Source: Collybia mongolica
Taxonomy: Eukaryota; Basidiomycota; Agaricomycetes; Agaricales; Clitocybaceae
Direction: 5' to 3'
Length of the DNA: 64,000 nt
Assembly: GCA_013420905.1 (NCBI GenBank)
Contig: JAAXNY010000008.1
Span: forward strand, 1,550,001-1,614,000
Shown here: positions 36,101-46,705 of the stretch, one piece after another
How the letters are laid out: each line of letters begins with the position of its first letter
Position numbering within the stretch: position 1 is the first letter of the stretch
Notes under the pieces: model-generated
The model's input: the letters and a program-made list of their open reading frames with translations, nothing else
The model's database searches: none
What the model was told of the DNA's origin: nothing
Position numbers and translations under genes: made by a program

Positions 36101-36200
36101 TGTGAAGTCAAACATATCGAGTGCACCTCGGACATCCCCCGCAGCGGCAAGACCCGGAGGGCTATCTGCTCAAGAACTTTCATTTTTTGAAGGGATTTAG
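33170..36200 (+). CDS. Long low-complexity protein with W- and acidic-Phe clathrin-accessory-like motifs
   Basis: Three exons, 33,170-33,826, 33,877-34,019 and 34,088-36,200; introns of 50 and 68 nt; about 970 aa; ATG start MDDPWANAWGEP. The N-terminus has repeated tryptophan motifs (DPWANAW, PSWATGAGVKWAEP) and DAFGTFETG. A folded-looking core follows (ILHQFEEFSLELWPKATEASD..., NLTLPPYVYFPKTFTSKYMGESLRCTRHVATTRLSPLAIYL). The long Pro/Ser-rich C-terminal half contains DDDDFSDF (about 35,485), FIDDFDDFVS (about 35,622) and ends GGLSAQELSFFEGI. I do not recognise a named family. DFxDF and FGxF motifs resemble peptides bound by adaptin or GGA ear domains in epsin/aftiphilin-type trafficking accessories; that is inference. 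Transcribed away from the Ste50-like gene. Confidence 0.8.
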
Positions 36201-36827
36201 CATCAGCATGCTTTCCTTCCGTGATACTGCCTAGAGAAATGTGGTAGGAAGTGCAGGAGGGGGGAACTGCGTATGGTATATGGGGACGTCGTTCAATGGG
36301 TATCGACTTCCACGTCATAGCAACCAAGAGGTGGCAGATCAGACGGATCTTCTCAGGTAGCCTTCCTCTCCCCAAATACTTAAGGACAGTGTTGCAGTTT
36401 GTGCGACAACCTGATTAATTTTGCGTCACCTGACGTGTACAACTGTTGTAACAACGATAAACAGTCACGAAATCGTGTGTTTTTTTAAATGATATGTAGA
36501 AGATTAAAGAGCAACCGTTCTTTCCAATTTTTAATTCTTATCAGCAGTCATTTCATCTTGGCCCGTAAATTTTGACCGATTTTGCTGATTTTACCTAGCC
36601 GATACGATAAGTCGTTTCGCAACTCTGATTGGCTGGAACGAGCGGATATGCCAATAGGAGGGCCAGAAACTTGGGCCCACAAAATTTGTTCAGTTGTGAA
36701 ACGACTCTAATGAATCCAGCTATATCGAACAGAGTTAGAATCGATTTTGACTGGGCTTGATCAATATATTCATTCTTGTCTCTTCGATTGTCCCAATGAA
36801 TAAGAAATACCATCAATACAAAGCTGA
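36201..36827. other. Intergenic, 3' side of the 33,170 gene into repeat region
   Basis: No gene recognised. The GC content falls from about 36,470, marking the edge of the host island; a T run lies at 36,479-36,486. Confidence 0.5.
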
Positions 36828-37575
36828 CACTGCTGGCACTGAGTCATTTATCTGGAGGAAATATGTGGTTCAGATAAATGTCTCATCAGTTACACTGTGT
36901 ATATCTGGTAGAAAAATAATGAATATTTTCACCAAAAGAATCTGTGATGAACTTGCCATTTATCTGATATGTTTCCTTTGGGGGTATTTTGAGTTCATCT
37001 GTGAATTCTTCTTTGAGAAGTAGAGCAGAAAAATGTGGGGTATTTCCTATATGTTTCTTGGAAAAACACTTTGCATTTGTCTTTGGCTATTTTGGCAGGA
37101 TAAAGAGAAAATATTTCCCAAAGATGTTTCTTGGGGAAAAACTGCCTCTTTATCTTGGAGATATATCCAAACCCCCATGTTTCTCAAGGTAAAACTGCCA
37201 GAAATGGAAAAATGTTAAATTATTCCTTTGGAAACATGGGTGTTTGAGTATATCTCCGAGGTAGAGTGCAAAAATTTCCAGGAGAAATACAATTAAAGAA
37301 ATACTTCCCATTTATCAAGAACAAGGATGGAAAGCATTTTTGTTGGAAACACAAAGGAAAGACCCTGCATTTTTCTGCTCTACATCTCGAAGGAAATTTC
37401 ATGGATGAACTCCGAATATTTCGGAAGAAAGCATATCAGATAGACAGTGAGTTCATCTTGTATTTTTCAAACAGAAATATTGATTGTATTTGTAGCAGAA
37501 ATATGTGATGGAAATGACAAGACATTTTTATGAATATAGTATTTTCTCAAGATAAATGGCTGGATGCCAGCAGTG
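36828..37575. mobile_element. Fold-back MITE, 748 bp, nearly full-length inverted repeat
   Basis: Tips CACTGCTGGCACTGAGTCAT and its imperfect complement (GGATGCCAGCAGTG), flanked by TGA (36,825-36,827 and 37,576-37,578). The two arms, about 36,828-37,190 and 37,210-37,575, pair along most of their length: the segment around TTCTGCTCTACTTCTC at about 37,012-37,030 pairs with 37,371-37,390. CACTG tips and a 3-bp duplication fit a CACTA-type non-autonomous element. No coding sequence. Confidence 0.75.
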
Positions 37576-37592
37576 TGAAATGCAGTATTATA

Positions 37593-38149
37593 CCAGGGGA
37601 GTCCCACTGGAAGATTCCAATGCCTTCACTTCTCTCAAGTTTTGGTCATTGTTATGCTCAGGGTCCTTGCCTCATTGGGCAGGTGTCATCAGTCCCACAT
37701 TGCCAATTGCTCAATACTATTTTATAGATAATTAGTACAAGTATTTAGATATATGTTTGATGTACTGTATTCTGACTAAGTATATGCAACCATTTACAAG
37801 GTGAGGGTTGTCTTGATGAGGTAGACCCTTCCAAAATTCCTGAGCCTGCGCATTTCCTACAAAGTTCATAATAACCACATGTGTTCACTGCATTGATTAC
37901 ATTGCTCTGTGGCCAACCATACTGATCTTGCCAATCTGTGGTATTCCTCTCACCAACTCCAAGCACTATTTCTTCTACTTTGGTAATATGTGATTGGACA
38001 AGAAGTTGGTGAGGGAGGTCAACAAGGGAGATTATCCCTTATCAGGTGGGACTGATGGCACCTGCCTAATGAGGAAAGGACCCCGAATATAATGATGTGC
38101 AAAACTTGACAGAAGTGAGGGCTTGGAATCTCCTGGTGGGACTCCCCTG
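37593..38149. mobile_element. MITE with about 110-bp terminal inverted repeats
   Basis: Left arm 37,593-37,700 (CAGGGGAGTCCCAC, ATTCCAATGCCTTCACTTCT, ...CTTGCCTCATTGGGCAGGTG, CATCAGTCCCAC) pairs with right arm about 38,045-38,149 (GTGGGACTGATGGCACCTGC ... GTGGGACTCCCCTG). TA lies on both sides. The core 37,700-38,045 has no gene. It begins 17 bp after the fold-back MITE ends. Confidence 0.75.
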
Positions 38150-38712
38150 TATTATACAGTATGATTGTTGAAAATGTTGGTTCATTTGGTTAATTATGCA
38201 AATTTTATCCAGGACATCACCATGCCCACTAGGGTTTTTGGTTCATTTGGTCAAATTAACCATGTAGGGTTTTCCTGATGGGGAGGCACCTGCAGCAATG
38301 GGGAGGAACCAACAACGGATGGGGAGGGGAGGAATGAATGGTGACTTGCCAAGCGAGGGGGAAGTTGGGCTGATGTGCCTGACCTCAACAGCCATTACTC
38401 AATGGTATAAGAAAGCTACCACCATCTTTGCAGTGCTCCAGAGAATGACTATGGCTCATACAAAACAGACAGCAAGAAAACCTCATGGAGGTATCTGTTG
38501 CATCTTGACTATGTTTCAATGCCATTCCAATGAGTTTAGGTAAAGCTCCTCACAACCAACTTGCCTCAAAGCAGCTTTGGTACACAAACCATATGTTTGC
38601 ATCCATGGGCCACAATTTCTTGCTAAGTATTTCCTGGTCAGTGACAGTAGGGGAGCTCAAAGTTGTAGCTGCACATGAATCAAAAACCCCATCCTCAGAG
38701 AAGTCTGTTCAT
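38150..38712. other. Unassigned repeat DNA between MITEs
   Basis: CpG-poor; GTTCATTTGGT repeats at about 38,181 and 38,241. No ORF with recognisable similarity. Confidence 0.4.
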
Positions 38713-39162
38713 CTGATCTGAGGCCCCCAGAAGCTCCCTTATATGTTTGGATTTTTTTTTCACCAGAACAGACCTCAAATCTGCTATATGGGTGGGGTTT
38801 ATGTCATCAAGTATAAAACATACCAAAAACCATAAAAGAAAAGAAAAACATAAGAATTTTTGAGACAAGAAAGACTCAAACATACATATTGAAGTATTAT
38901 GTCAAGTAAATTTGTGAGATTTGGATATCATTCTACCTCCTGGAGTCCGGATCTTCCATCTACAACTATCCTTTCATGAGGACCTCTACTAATCAAAAAA
39001 GAACCCCAAGGAAGGTCTGAAATCCACTATATACAGGCTGAGGATTTTGCCAAAATCACCTCAAATCTGCTATTCTGGGCTGGGAAAATCATGATTTTGG
39101 GGGTCTCAAATCCACAAAAAGATTCCAAACATATAGAGGAGCTTCTGGGGGCCTCTGATCTG
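38713..39162. mobile_element. MITE with about 55-bp terminal inverted repeats
   Basis: CTGATCTGAGGCCCCCAGAA at 38,713 and its imperfect complement (CTTCTGGGGGCCTCTGATCT) ending at about 39,162. The match continues through ATATGTTTGGA and a short T-rich stretch. A direct internal motif, CCTCAAATCTGCTAT, recurs at 38,770 and 39,059. No coding sequence. Confidence 0.65.
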
Positions 39163-39640
39163 TTGCACCAGTCCAATTCATGCAAGAGCTGAACAGAGAA
39201 ACATTGACATGCATGCATGCATGTTCAGAGGGAGGACTGGGACTCAACTCCCACCTTTACACCCTCTCCCCCTGCAAAAATGTGCACAAAAGCAAGGGGA
39301 GGGGCAAAATTCACAGTCCAATGCATTCTCATACCCAATCCATTCAGGTCATGCTCCTTCAATCATTCAACCACTGCATTTTAAAGCTGAACACCATGCC
39401 ACATCACTCACTCAAGATCACCTTGAGTGGGAGGGAGAAACTATGCCAAGCATTGAGGAGGATGATGTGCTCTATGTGATGAAGCTTCTTTCCACCTTGA
39501 ATGAGGTGTCAAGGGGAGTATCTGATGGAATCTACAACAAGTACCAACAGTGGGTGATTGTTTAGATCTTTGTTGATGTACAGTGCTGGGCTGAAATCCA
39601 TTCTAGCCTTGTAGACCAGTGTGAGGAGTTTCTTGTTATG
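39163..39640 (+). other. Short open stretch of unknown identity
   Basis: About 39,209-39,565 is open on the plus strand (HSGHAPSIIQPLHFKAEHHA, then EEDDVLYVMKLLSTLNEVSRG). I do not recognise it. It could be part of a retroelement gag or a chance ORF; no start context or neighbours support a gene. Confidence 0.25.
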
Positions 39641-39960
39641 TTTACATAAGTAACTTGTTCATCATCCTGGGTTTGCAGGGAAAATTCAGCATACCCAACA
39701 AGATCCAGTGTTGTTTTTCCTATGGTTAGTAATTTTGAAGTGTTCCAAGAATTCATTAGAACATGATCAGTAAACATTTTGAAGTATATCAGTAACACTT
39801 TGTAGTCATGGAAATATTTTTCTAACTGTGGGAATCAAAATTAGCTGACATGCAAGCAAAAAAGACAATTGCTAACATGGGCTGTATTTAATAATATAAA
39901 TTAAAGTTGATTAGTCTTTCTTGGGATATCTCAAGAATTAATTAATAACTGTCCACTGCA

Positions 39961-40029
39961 TAATCATGCTTATGTTTGTCGACTATGCTGTTAGAGCTAA
40001 CAGTGTAGTTGACAAACATAAGCATGATT
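39961..40029. repeat. Near-perfect palindrome, about 68 bp
   Basis: TAATCATGCTTATGTTTGTC (39,960 on) is mirrored by GACAAACATAAGCATGATTA (to about 40,029), with CTGTTAG/CTAACAG next to the centre and two bases at the axis. The related copy at 20,370-20,385 lacks it and reads straight through, so about 58 bp were gained here. Confidence 0.85.
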
Positions 40030-40039
40030 ACAAGAGGCT

Positions 40040-42130
40040 TGTTCTGCTTTGGGTCAAACTTTTCCCACAATACAAAACATTGCATATCTCAACAATGGGA
40101 AGACCTATGGATGCAATTCAAATTGCTACTACTAGATATGGTGAAGGGCTACCCAACTGGTATATTTATATGTGTTTGTATTTGTTTGTTCACCTTCAAA
40201 CATCATGATCAAGAGTAGCTCTCTCACTACAAGCATGTTACAAATGAATATCAAGCTTGTGTATGACTTTGCCACACAGCTAGCCAAACAAATAATACCA
40301 TCAAAGTTCCCACAATATAAATCATTGCATATCTCAACAACAACAAGGCCTATGGATGTAATTTAAATTGCTAGTGTTAGATATGGTGAAGTAGTACCTC
40401 ATGTATATGTTTGTATGTGTTTACAGTAATACACTGGTCATCTGTACACCAAAAATGGTTTTGCACTCAGAACAGTGAAATACAGTCCCCATGCCAAATT
40501 CTTGAGTTGCATCATGTAAATTAACTTCAAAATATGATGACTACCAAGTTTTGAGGACATCCACTGCCAACTGAACATTTGATGATGGCTTGAACACAGA
40601 GGTGCCTGTTTTGGCCAAAATGGGTCATCTGCACACTGCCACTGCACTGTGAGAAAAGTGTGGGGTTATCAATCTTTTGTGATACCATCATCATTACTCA
40701 CCATCTGAGCCTGTTGTGGTTGAGTATGATAACCTTCTTATTTTTGATGTAATACTCCTGCTCAAGTTCTTTGCAAACCCTATGGAGGCCAGGCTTCCTC
40801 CCTGGACCTGGCTTGGCCTGTTCTTCCTTGTATTAAAGTACTGCACAAGCCATGAGGCAGTTATGCTCTTCTTGTGCAAGCTGAGCATTTTTTATTGCAG
40901 ACAGTGCTTTATGGGGCATGGAGTATGAGAAGGAGGGTATGTTCCTGTTGCATGGGCCCAAGATACAAAGAATAGATGAGTTTTTTGCAAATAATGCTTT
41001 GTGACATGAGGTGACATGGTGACTGTGGTCACACATGTCAAAACACCCCCTGAAGATGTAAATTGCATGTTCTCCATGATCTATGCAACAATTCATATGG
41101 AACCTTGAGTGGGCATTGTATCTACATGCTGTCTGAAGGATTGGGCACCATCCAATATAACATAATGTGTGAGGACACCACACCACAGTCAAAATACAAT
41201 TTTATCACCAGGCACCAAATCCAGGCAAAGTGATACCAGGAAGTGCCTGAATTTGATTCCTCTTGACTTGTGTGTTGTAAATGGTAGCCTTAGTTAGTAT
41301 TCACCTGAGAGAGCCCATATTGACCCCAAAACATGTGTGGTTGGAGAGAAAAAGCCGCCAAGTGTACAGGTGAACCATAGTGTACAGATGACCAGTGTAT
41401 TACTGTATATTTGCTTGTATTCTTCTAAACATTATCAACATCATTTTTCTTGGCCCATATTACAAATGAATACTGTCTGTATATTACTTCATCACACATC
41501 TGGCCAAACAAACAATAATACTAAAGAAATTTCCCACAATATAGATGATGCATATCTCAGCAAATACAAAGCTGGTGGATGTGCTACTACTAGACATTGT
41601 AAAGGAACACATTATGTGTATATTTATATGTGTTTGTAGTTATTTGTACTCTTCCAAATCTCATTATCAACAACAGCTTTTTTACTACATATTACAAATG
41701 AATATCATCTGTATATTACTTTGCCAACCTCTGGCCAAACAAACAATATTAATGAAGTTCCCATAATTTAGATGATGCATATCTCAGCAAATACAAGGCT
41801 AACAGATACAATTGAAATTGTTACTACTCCTAGACATGGTACATCAAGAAATGTATATTTATATTTGTTTGTACCTTTCCAAATTTGATTATAATCTCTT
41901 GTTATATCTATTTTAATATCACATTTATATATTACTTGGTCAAAAGCATAGCCAAACAAGTCAATGTGGATGCTCCTAGAATCTATAATGCTCAATATCT
42001 TGACAATGGCTAGCTATATGAGTATGGTTAAATATAGTATGTGATAATACAAGAAAAAAACACTTAACAGGCATATGTACATTTGTTTGAACTTTGTCTT
42101 TGATGATGATATCTATTCTTAGCATATCTG
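40040..42130. repeat. Degenerate tandem array, about 250-bp unit
   Basis: Each unit contains TTCCCACAATAYARATNATTG/GATGCATATCTCA, then GCTACTACTAGACAT..., a GTATATTTATATGTGTTTGTA block, a CATATTACAAATGAATA block and TGGCCAAACAAACAATA. Units begin near 40,056, 40,311, 41,528 and 41,758, with a weaker one after 41,940. The pogo-like element at 40,424-41,405 interrupts one unit. Two units of the same kind lie at 20,395-20,733. Confidence 0.7.
40424..41405 (-). mobile_element. Pogo-like element, 982 bp, with broken transposase N-terminus
   Basis: TIR CAGTAATACACTGGTCATCT at 40,424 and its complement ending at 41,405, flanked by TA (40,422-40,423 and 41,406-41,407). On the minus strand, about 40,923-40,710 reads KALSAIKNAQLAQEEHNCL, a stop, then YKEEQAKPGPGRKPGLHRVC and KKVIILNHNRLRW. 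This resembles the helix-turn-helix N-terminus of fungal pogo/Fot transposases. No catalytic domain remains, so it is non-autonomous. Confidence 0.75.
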
Positions 42131-42268
42131 ATAAGTTCTTGATTAACCCAGGATGCAAGGCTAGAAATAAAATATTAAATGTTGAATAATTGATATACAT
42201 TTCAATATTGTGGGAACTTATTTCTATTATAGGCATTTGGATTGATATTACTTCCTTACATCACACAA
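42131..42268. other. Unassigned short gap
   Basis: Low-complexity AT-rich sequence between the tandem array and the next repeat; nothing recognised. Confidence 0.3.
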
Positions 42269-44358
42269 GTGTGGGGGTTGCCTATGGTTTGGAGCTGTGC
42301 ATTAGTGAAATACTGCCCACACCCTACCACACTGTAAAGGGCTGCATCACACTGAGTGTTAGGAGGGGGGATTGATATGAGCAGCAGGGTTCAGCCACAC
42401 AGGGAAGGGGGCAACAGAGGACTAAGTGGGCTTTTGTAAGGGGAATGCCCAATTCCACACACATGGCTCTGAATTCACACATCAGACATTGGCATTGGCA
42501 TCATGATTGGACATCAGCATCAGCACTTGCACTTCCACATCAGTACTCATGCTCAGTACTTGTGTTCAGACATCAGCACTCATGCTCAGTACTTGTGTTC
42601 ACACATCAGCACTTGTGCTTGCACATTGGATTCCAGTTGGAGTACATCAGCTTCCCATCAGAGCATATTGGTTCACTCATAGATAGTGTACACTATGATC
42701 CTGAGCCACATGGCAACAATGGGGCTCCATGGCTATTGTTTAGAATAGGTACATAGGATAGAGACCCCTGGCAGAGGATCCTCAGAGTATTCTCTTTGGA
42801 TTCTTCTGCTAGGTAAGTAGATAGCCTGTTACTTGACTTCCTAAATATAACTTTGGATTCCTCTGCTTGATCATACATTGGCCAACTTGGAGTTAGCACA
42901 GCATGATATAGGGTTGCCCTTACAGTTTTATTGCAAGAAATTTGGGCCTAGTTTATTGCAAAGGTGCTATCTGTAATTGAGCAGCCCAATCTATATATAG
43001 GTACATTGGATAAATACTGTGGGGGTACCAGAAGTCTATATAAGCCCACTAGAGCTGTGCAAATAGTACAGGGGTAAAGTGTCAGTAAGAAGTAAAACAA
43101 TATTTGTGAAAGGGATAAGAACATATCACAAGGTAGATAATATTACACCAAGGTAGTCTCTAGGTATACAGCAGTATACAGGTGTATATACAATAGAGCA
43201 AGGTATATCTGAGCAACTAGATGTGGGGCACATATGCACTCACCTTACATACATCTGATTTGGGCACAGGGGTGGTTGGCACTACACAGCACATCCAGGG
43301 GTGCACACCCACTCACCAGGTAATTCTACCATATGGAATACAGTACTACACCACCCATGTCCATCATGCTAGCTGCTCACTAGCAGACGTGGGCAGGCAG
43401 TCACTGGTGATGTGGCAGGTGCCTCTGTGGTTCTTATTGCAGCTCTTATTGTTGTGATTTGGCAGTTGTTATTATCACTGAGAGGGGTGGGTATGAGAGA
43501 GGTTGGTGGTATCCATGGCAGTGGGACCTGGCATTGTATTTGTCAGTATTGTGCACAACCAAAAGGCAGGGAGGTGATGGGAGGGGCAGCTGGGGATGTA
43601 GTGGTGGTGGTTGACAACAAGGCTGATAGGTGATGTGGCACCCATCAACAATACTCAGCCATTGCCAGTAATGGCCAAGAGTGGGCAGCAGGGGATCATT
43701 ATAATGACAAGCAGCTTGGACTGACAAGCTCATATTGCCAAATGGTTAGTCTCCATGCTTTATGCACATGTCATGTAAACTTGAGGCCTTGTATTTGACT
43801 CTCCAAAATAATGCATTTTTGTGCATTAAATAAGCAATGGTAACTATGATTAAGTAAGCAATCTGGACAGTCTGCATAGACTCCATGAGGAGTTGTTCCA
43901 AGCTGGGTCTGAGCATCCAAGTAACAGTGTGGATTTATGGACTTAGCTTTGACTTGGCTCAGATGCAGACTGCCAATTGAGCAGAGCCCCCTGCCAAATG
44001 GAGTCTGAGCTCAGTCTGCAGACATCTGCATTTGTCTGTGTAGTCTGTGTGGCTCATGTAGCTCAGTGTAAAATCCCCAGAGAAGCTACTGAGTTGGTTG
44101 TGTATTTGGAATATACAAACATAGATCTACATTTTCAAGTTTGTTAATTTTTAATACAGTCCACCACTGAGAGTCTGAGTCCCTACTTTACCAGCTGACT
44201 TGTTTTCAAGGGAAGTGCCTAGATATATATGGTTACCTTTTGTCATTGAATATTTGTATAGATGTTAGAATAAGAAAGACCCAAGAGGAGAGAAGTTCCA
44301 GAAGTGTCTAGATGAAGTGCCAGAATGACCACAAAAGCTGTATTAGCAACAGTATAGC
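42269..44358. repeat. Interspersed repeat, copy interrupted by the chromovirus
   Basis: Same family as 21,424-23,060. About 670 bp (42,326-42,994) is extra relative to that copy and includes the repeat shared with 5,670-5,925. The copy is cut at 44,358 after AGTATAGC and resumes at 63,277 with ATAGCTAAGTC. Confidence 0.7.
42490..42640. repeat. Short-unit tandem repeat (CATCAGCACT...CTTGTG)
   Basis: Repeated CATCAGCAYT followed by CATGCTCAGTACTTGTGTTC, with shorter variants; about five imperfect units. Confidence 0.7.
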
Positions 44359-44543
44359 TGTCATGAGTCAATTTTATCTAATCTTTTATCTATTGTTCTA
44401 TGATGTTCTATAAGGTTCCACCACAGTAGTATATGCGCAGTCCATAGTTACATGCATTATCCTCATGGTCTTTAGTATATAGTTTGTTGTTTGTAGTAGA
44501 TAGGACTCTAACTCAAAACTGTTGGTTTTTCTTAATCCTAACA
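44359..44543 (+). repeat. Chromovirus 5' LTR
   Basis: 185 bp, TG...CA ends. About three differences from the 3' LTR, one of them CpG (GCGCAG) to CpA (GCACAG) at about 44,434. Confidence 0.9.
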
Positions 44544-44711
44544 TTGTTTCAAGTTACCACCTGTGACCAGATCCCCTTCCTTGACACTGCTTCACATTCG
44601 CATTGATCCCTGTCAGTTAGGAGTTGTTCCCGTCACTTCCCTCTCTTCTTCTCTAACCAACAATCACCACACCCACTACACATTTTACATTCTCCTCAAA
44701 CCTATCACCGC

Positions 44712-45927
44712 TGAAGGGGGGCTCCTGGGCTATAAGTGTGCTGATGCTATGAAATGTAATCTCTTACACACACACACACCAAATCTAACAATCAACACAC
44801 AAACGGTAGGAATTGCCTGTTTTGAGTTCGGGTTCAAGTGCTTGAAAGCACTAAGCTTTGAATAGTACTAGTCAAGGCCCTTTCCAATGATCTCTCAACA
44901 GGTTTGACTCGGACAAAGCTTTAACACAAGTTTAAAACTTGCTAGGTATATTTATAATATCTTTCGATCCAATAGACTGAGTACCAAGTGTACGTTCAAT
45001 TATTAATGATCCCAAGCAGATCTATAAGTCCAAGTGACTTATTAAACAAACAGTGCCAAGTGCACTAAAGGCCAAGTGCCTAGTAATTTCAACAGACAAT
45101 GCGGTACTAAGTTCCAAGTGAACTAGGACTCTTCAATTCTGTGATCTCTTCAAACAATTCCAATCAAGACAACTTGAAGCAATCTGAGCCTTAATTCGGG
45201 CATGCAATAGTGTTTCAACAAATATGATTTGTGTACTCTATAGTAGCATGAAGTGGGGGCAAGATTCCTTACCTTTGTGCTACTCATCTACAGTCTATTT
45301 ATAGTGTACAAACTAAATATCATAAGGAATTGTAAATTTTATATGGAACTGCACTCCCCTGCACCAAGGATCTGTATTTAATGCTGACTTGTCTTCTACA
45401 ACTTGGCGCGCGCGCCATGTGTGCCAATTATGTCGTTACTTGTTACTTATCAAATATTAAAAGAGCTGGCTAAACTCTTATCAAGGCCCGACCGCACACT
45501 TGGTTATTTAAAACAGCGCGGCACTGTCGTTTACTTCTCCTGATCATCCCAGTTGTTATTCACGGTGTCCCGTTTCTTCCAGTAGTTAATACCAAGTGCC
45601 CCTGACTAGGATTGGGTTGTGCAAGTCCTGAATTTACAATTACTTCTCCTATTAATGATGATCCCCAGACTAATGATATCATACTACAACAGTTACTTAT
45701 GAATTAAGATACAGAGGTTGTAACTGGGCATGGTGAATAGGACTAATAATAGGCCGTACTCATAGTCCTCTGTACTGATAGTGTATTATCCATTAGACTA
45801 GTTCACTCTGATTAGCCGTTTTGGAGCTCGACTCTAATCCTTTATTACCGTTTACTTGGTTATTAGAAATGATACTAATAGCCTTACTTGTTGACTTCAT
45901 AAGTGCAAACAATTTTGGGCCCTATCA
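44712..45927 (-). repeat. Full-length LTR2 (1,216 bp), inverted, without internal sequence
   Basis: Starts TGATAGGGCC (45,927) and ends ...CCCCCCTTCA (44,712) on the minus strand. It is followed by chromovirus leader rather than the primer-binding site seen after 47,889. Its outer flank (GACTTGCTGG) matches the left side of the site whose right side (CCAGGATGAT) follows the other LTR2 end at 60,171, implying rearrangement. It is the best reference for the LTR2 family and keeps several CpG dinucleotides (GGCGCGCGCGCC at about 45,404) lost from other copies. Confidence 0.85.
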
Positions 45928-46705
45928 CCAGCAAGTCTGCAACTTGTCTATATGCTCATCACAACTTCATACCCCTCCGATCACATCCCATTCCTCTCTC
46001 TCTGTTCCTTTCATCTTGCCTTTCTATGGCTGGATCGCGCGACCAGCACGTTTCGACAACTGATCATGCCCAACACATGTCAGTTTGACTCCGTTTTGGA
46101 TTATGAAACCTGACTCTGCCCAATCAGGCTGGCCAACTTCAAATTAAAGTATTGATGACCCTTGTAGATTTAGCACAATGCCGTCATATGGTATCCCTTT
46201 TAGATATACCTCTATTTCACCTCACTTTTGTGATACAGACTCTGTCATAAAATTTACCAGTTTAGGTACAGCTTTTGACATATAAAAAGCCTCTGTTATG
46301 TAGATCTAGGACAGAAATTCACATCCACTCTTTTCTTGCACTCTTTGAACTTGACTTGTCCTCTTGACCTTGATTTAAAGCCTACTGACTTTGATTTGCA
46401 TTTACGATCCCTCGATTTGAGTCTATCAAAGTACTTTGTACTTTAGGCTGTCGATATCGCAAATCGCCATTCGGTGAACCATATAACGTGTTGATTCTAC
46501 CACCCGCCTGGCGGCCTGTCATTTCAATCACATTGGTCTTTGTCTGCTTCGTTATCAAGTCGTTGACTTCCTCAACTAGAGTCTGGCAATGTCTTCAGCC
46601 GTCCAATTGAAAGCCTCTTGATTTCTATCAGAGATAGTCGAAAACATTAAATGTGTTATTGACCATACTCACCACTGTCAACAGGTGTGTCAGAATTTCA
46701 TTTGG
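45928..46705 (-). pseudogene. Inverted chromovirus internal fragment
   Basis: Reverse complement of 17,158-17,860 plus 18,736-18,790. In the minus direction it contains IEMTGRQAGGRINTLYG-like and GVKLTCVGHDQLSKRAGRAIQP coding runs separated by stops. Orientation is opposite to the LTRs and integrase of the host element. Confidence 0.65.

Noticed and set aside
40040..42130. CRISPR-like repeat array
   Set aside because: Units are about 250 bp, degenerate, contiguous and in a eukaryotic genome; no spacers.
44544..44711. Primer-binding site after the chromovirus 5' LTR
   Set aside because: TTGTTTCAAGTTACC does not clearly match a tRNA 3' end; self-priming as in Tf1-type elements is possible but I could not show the complementarity.
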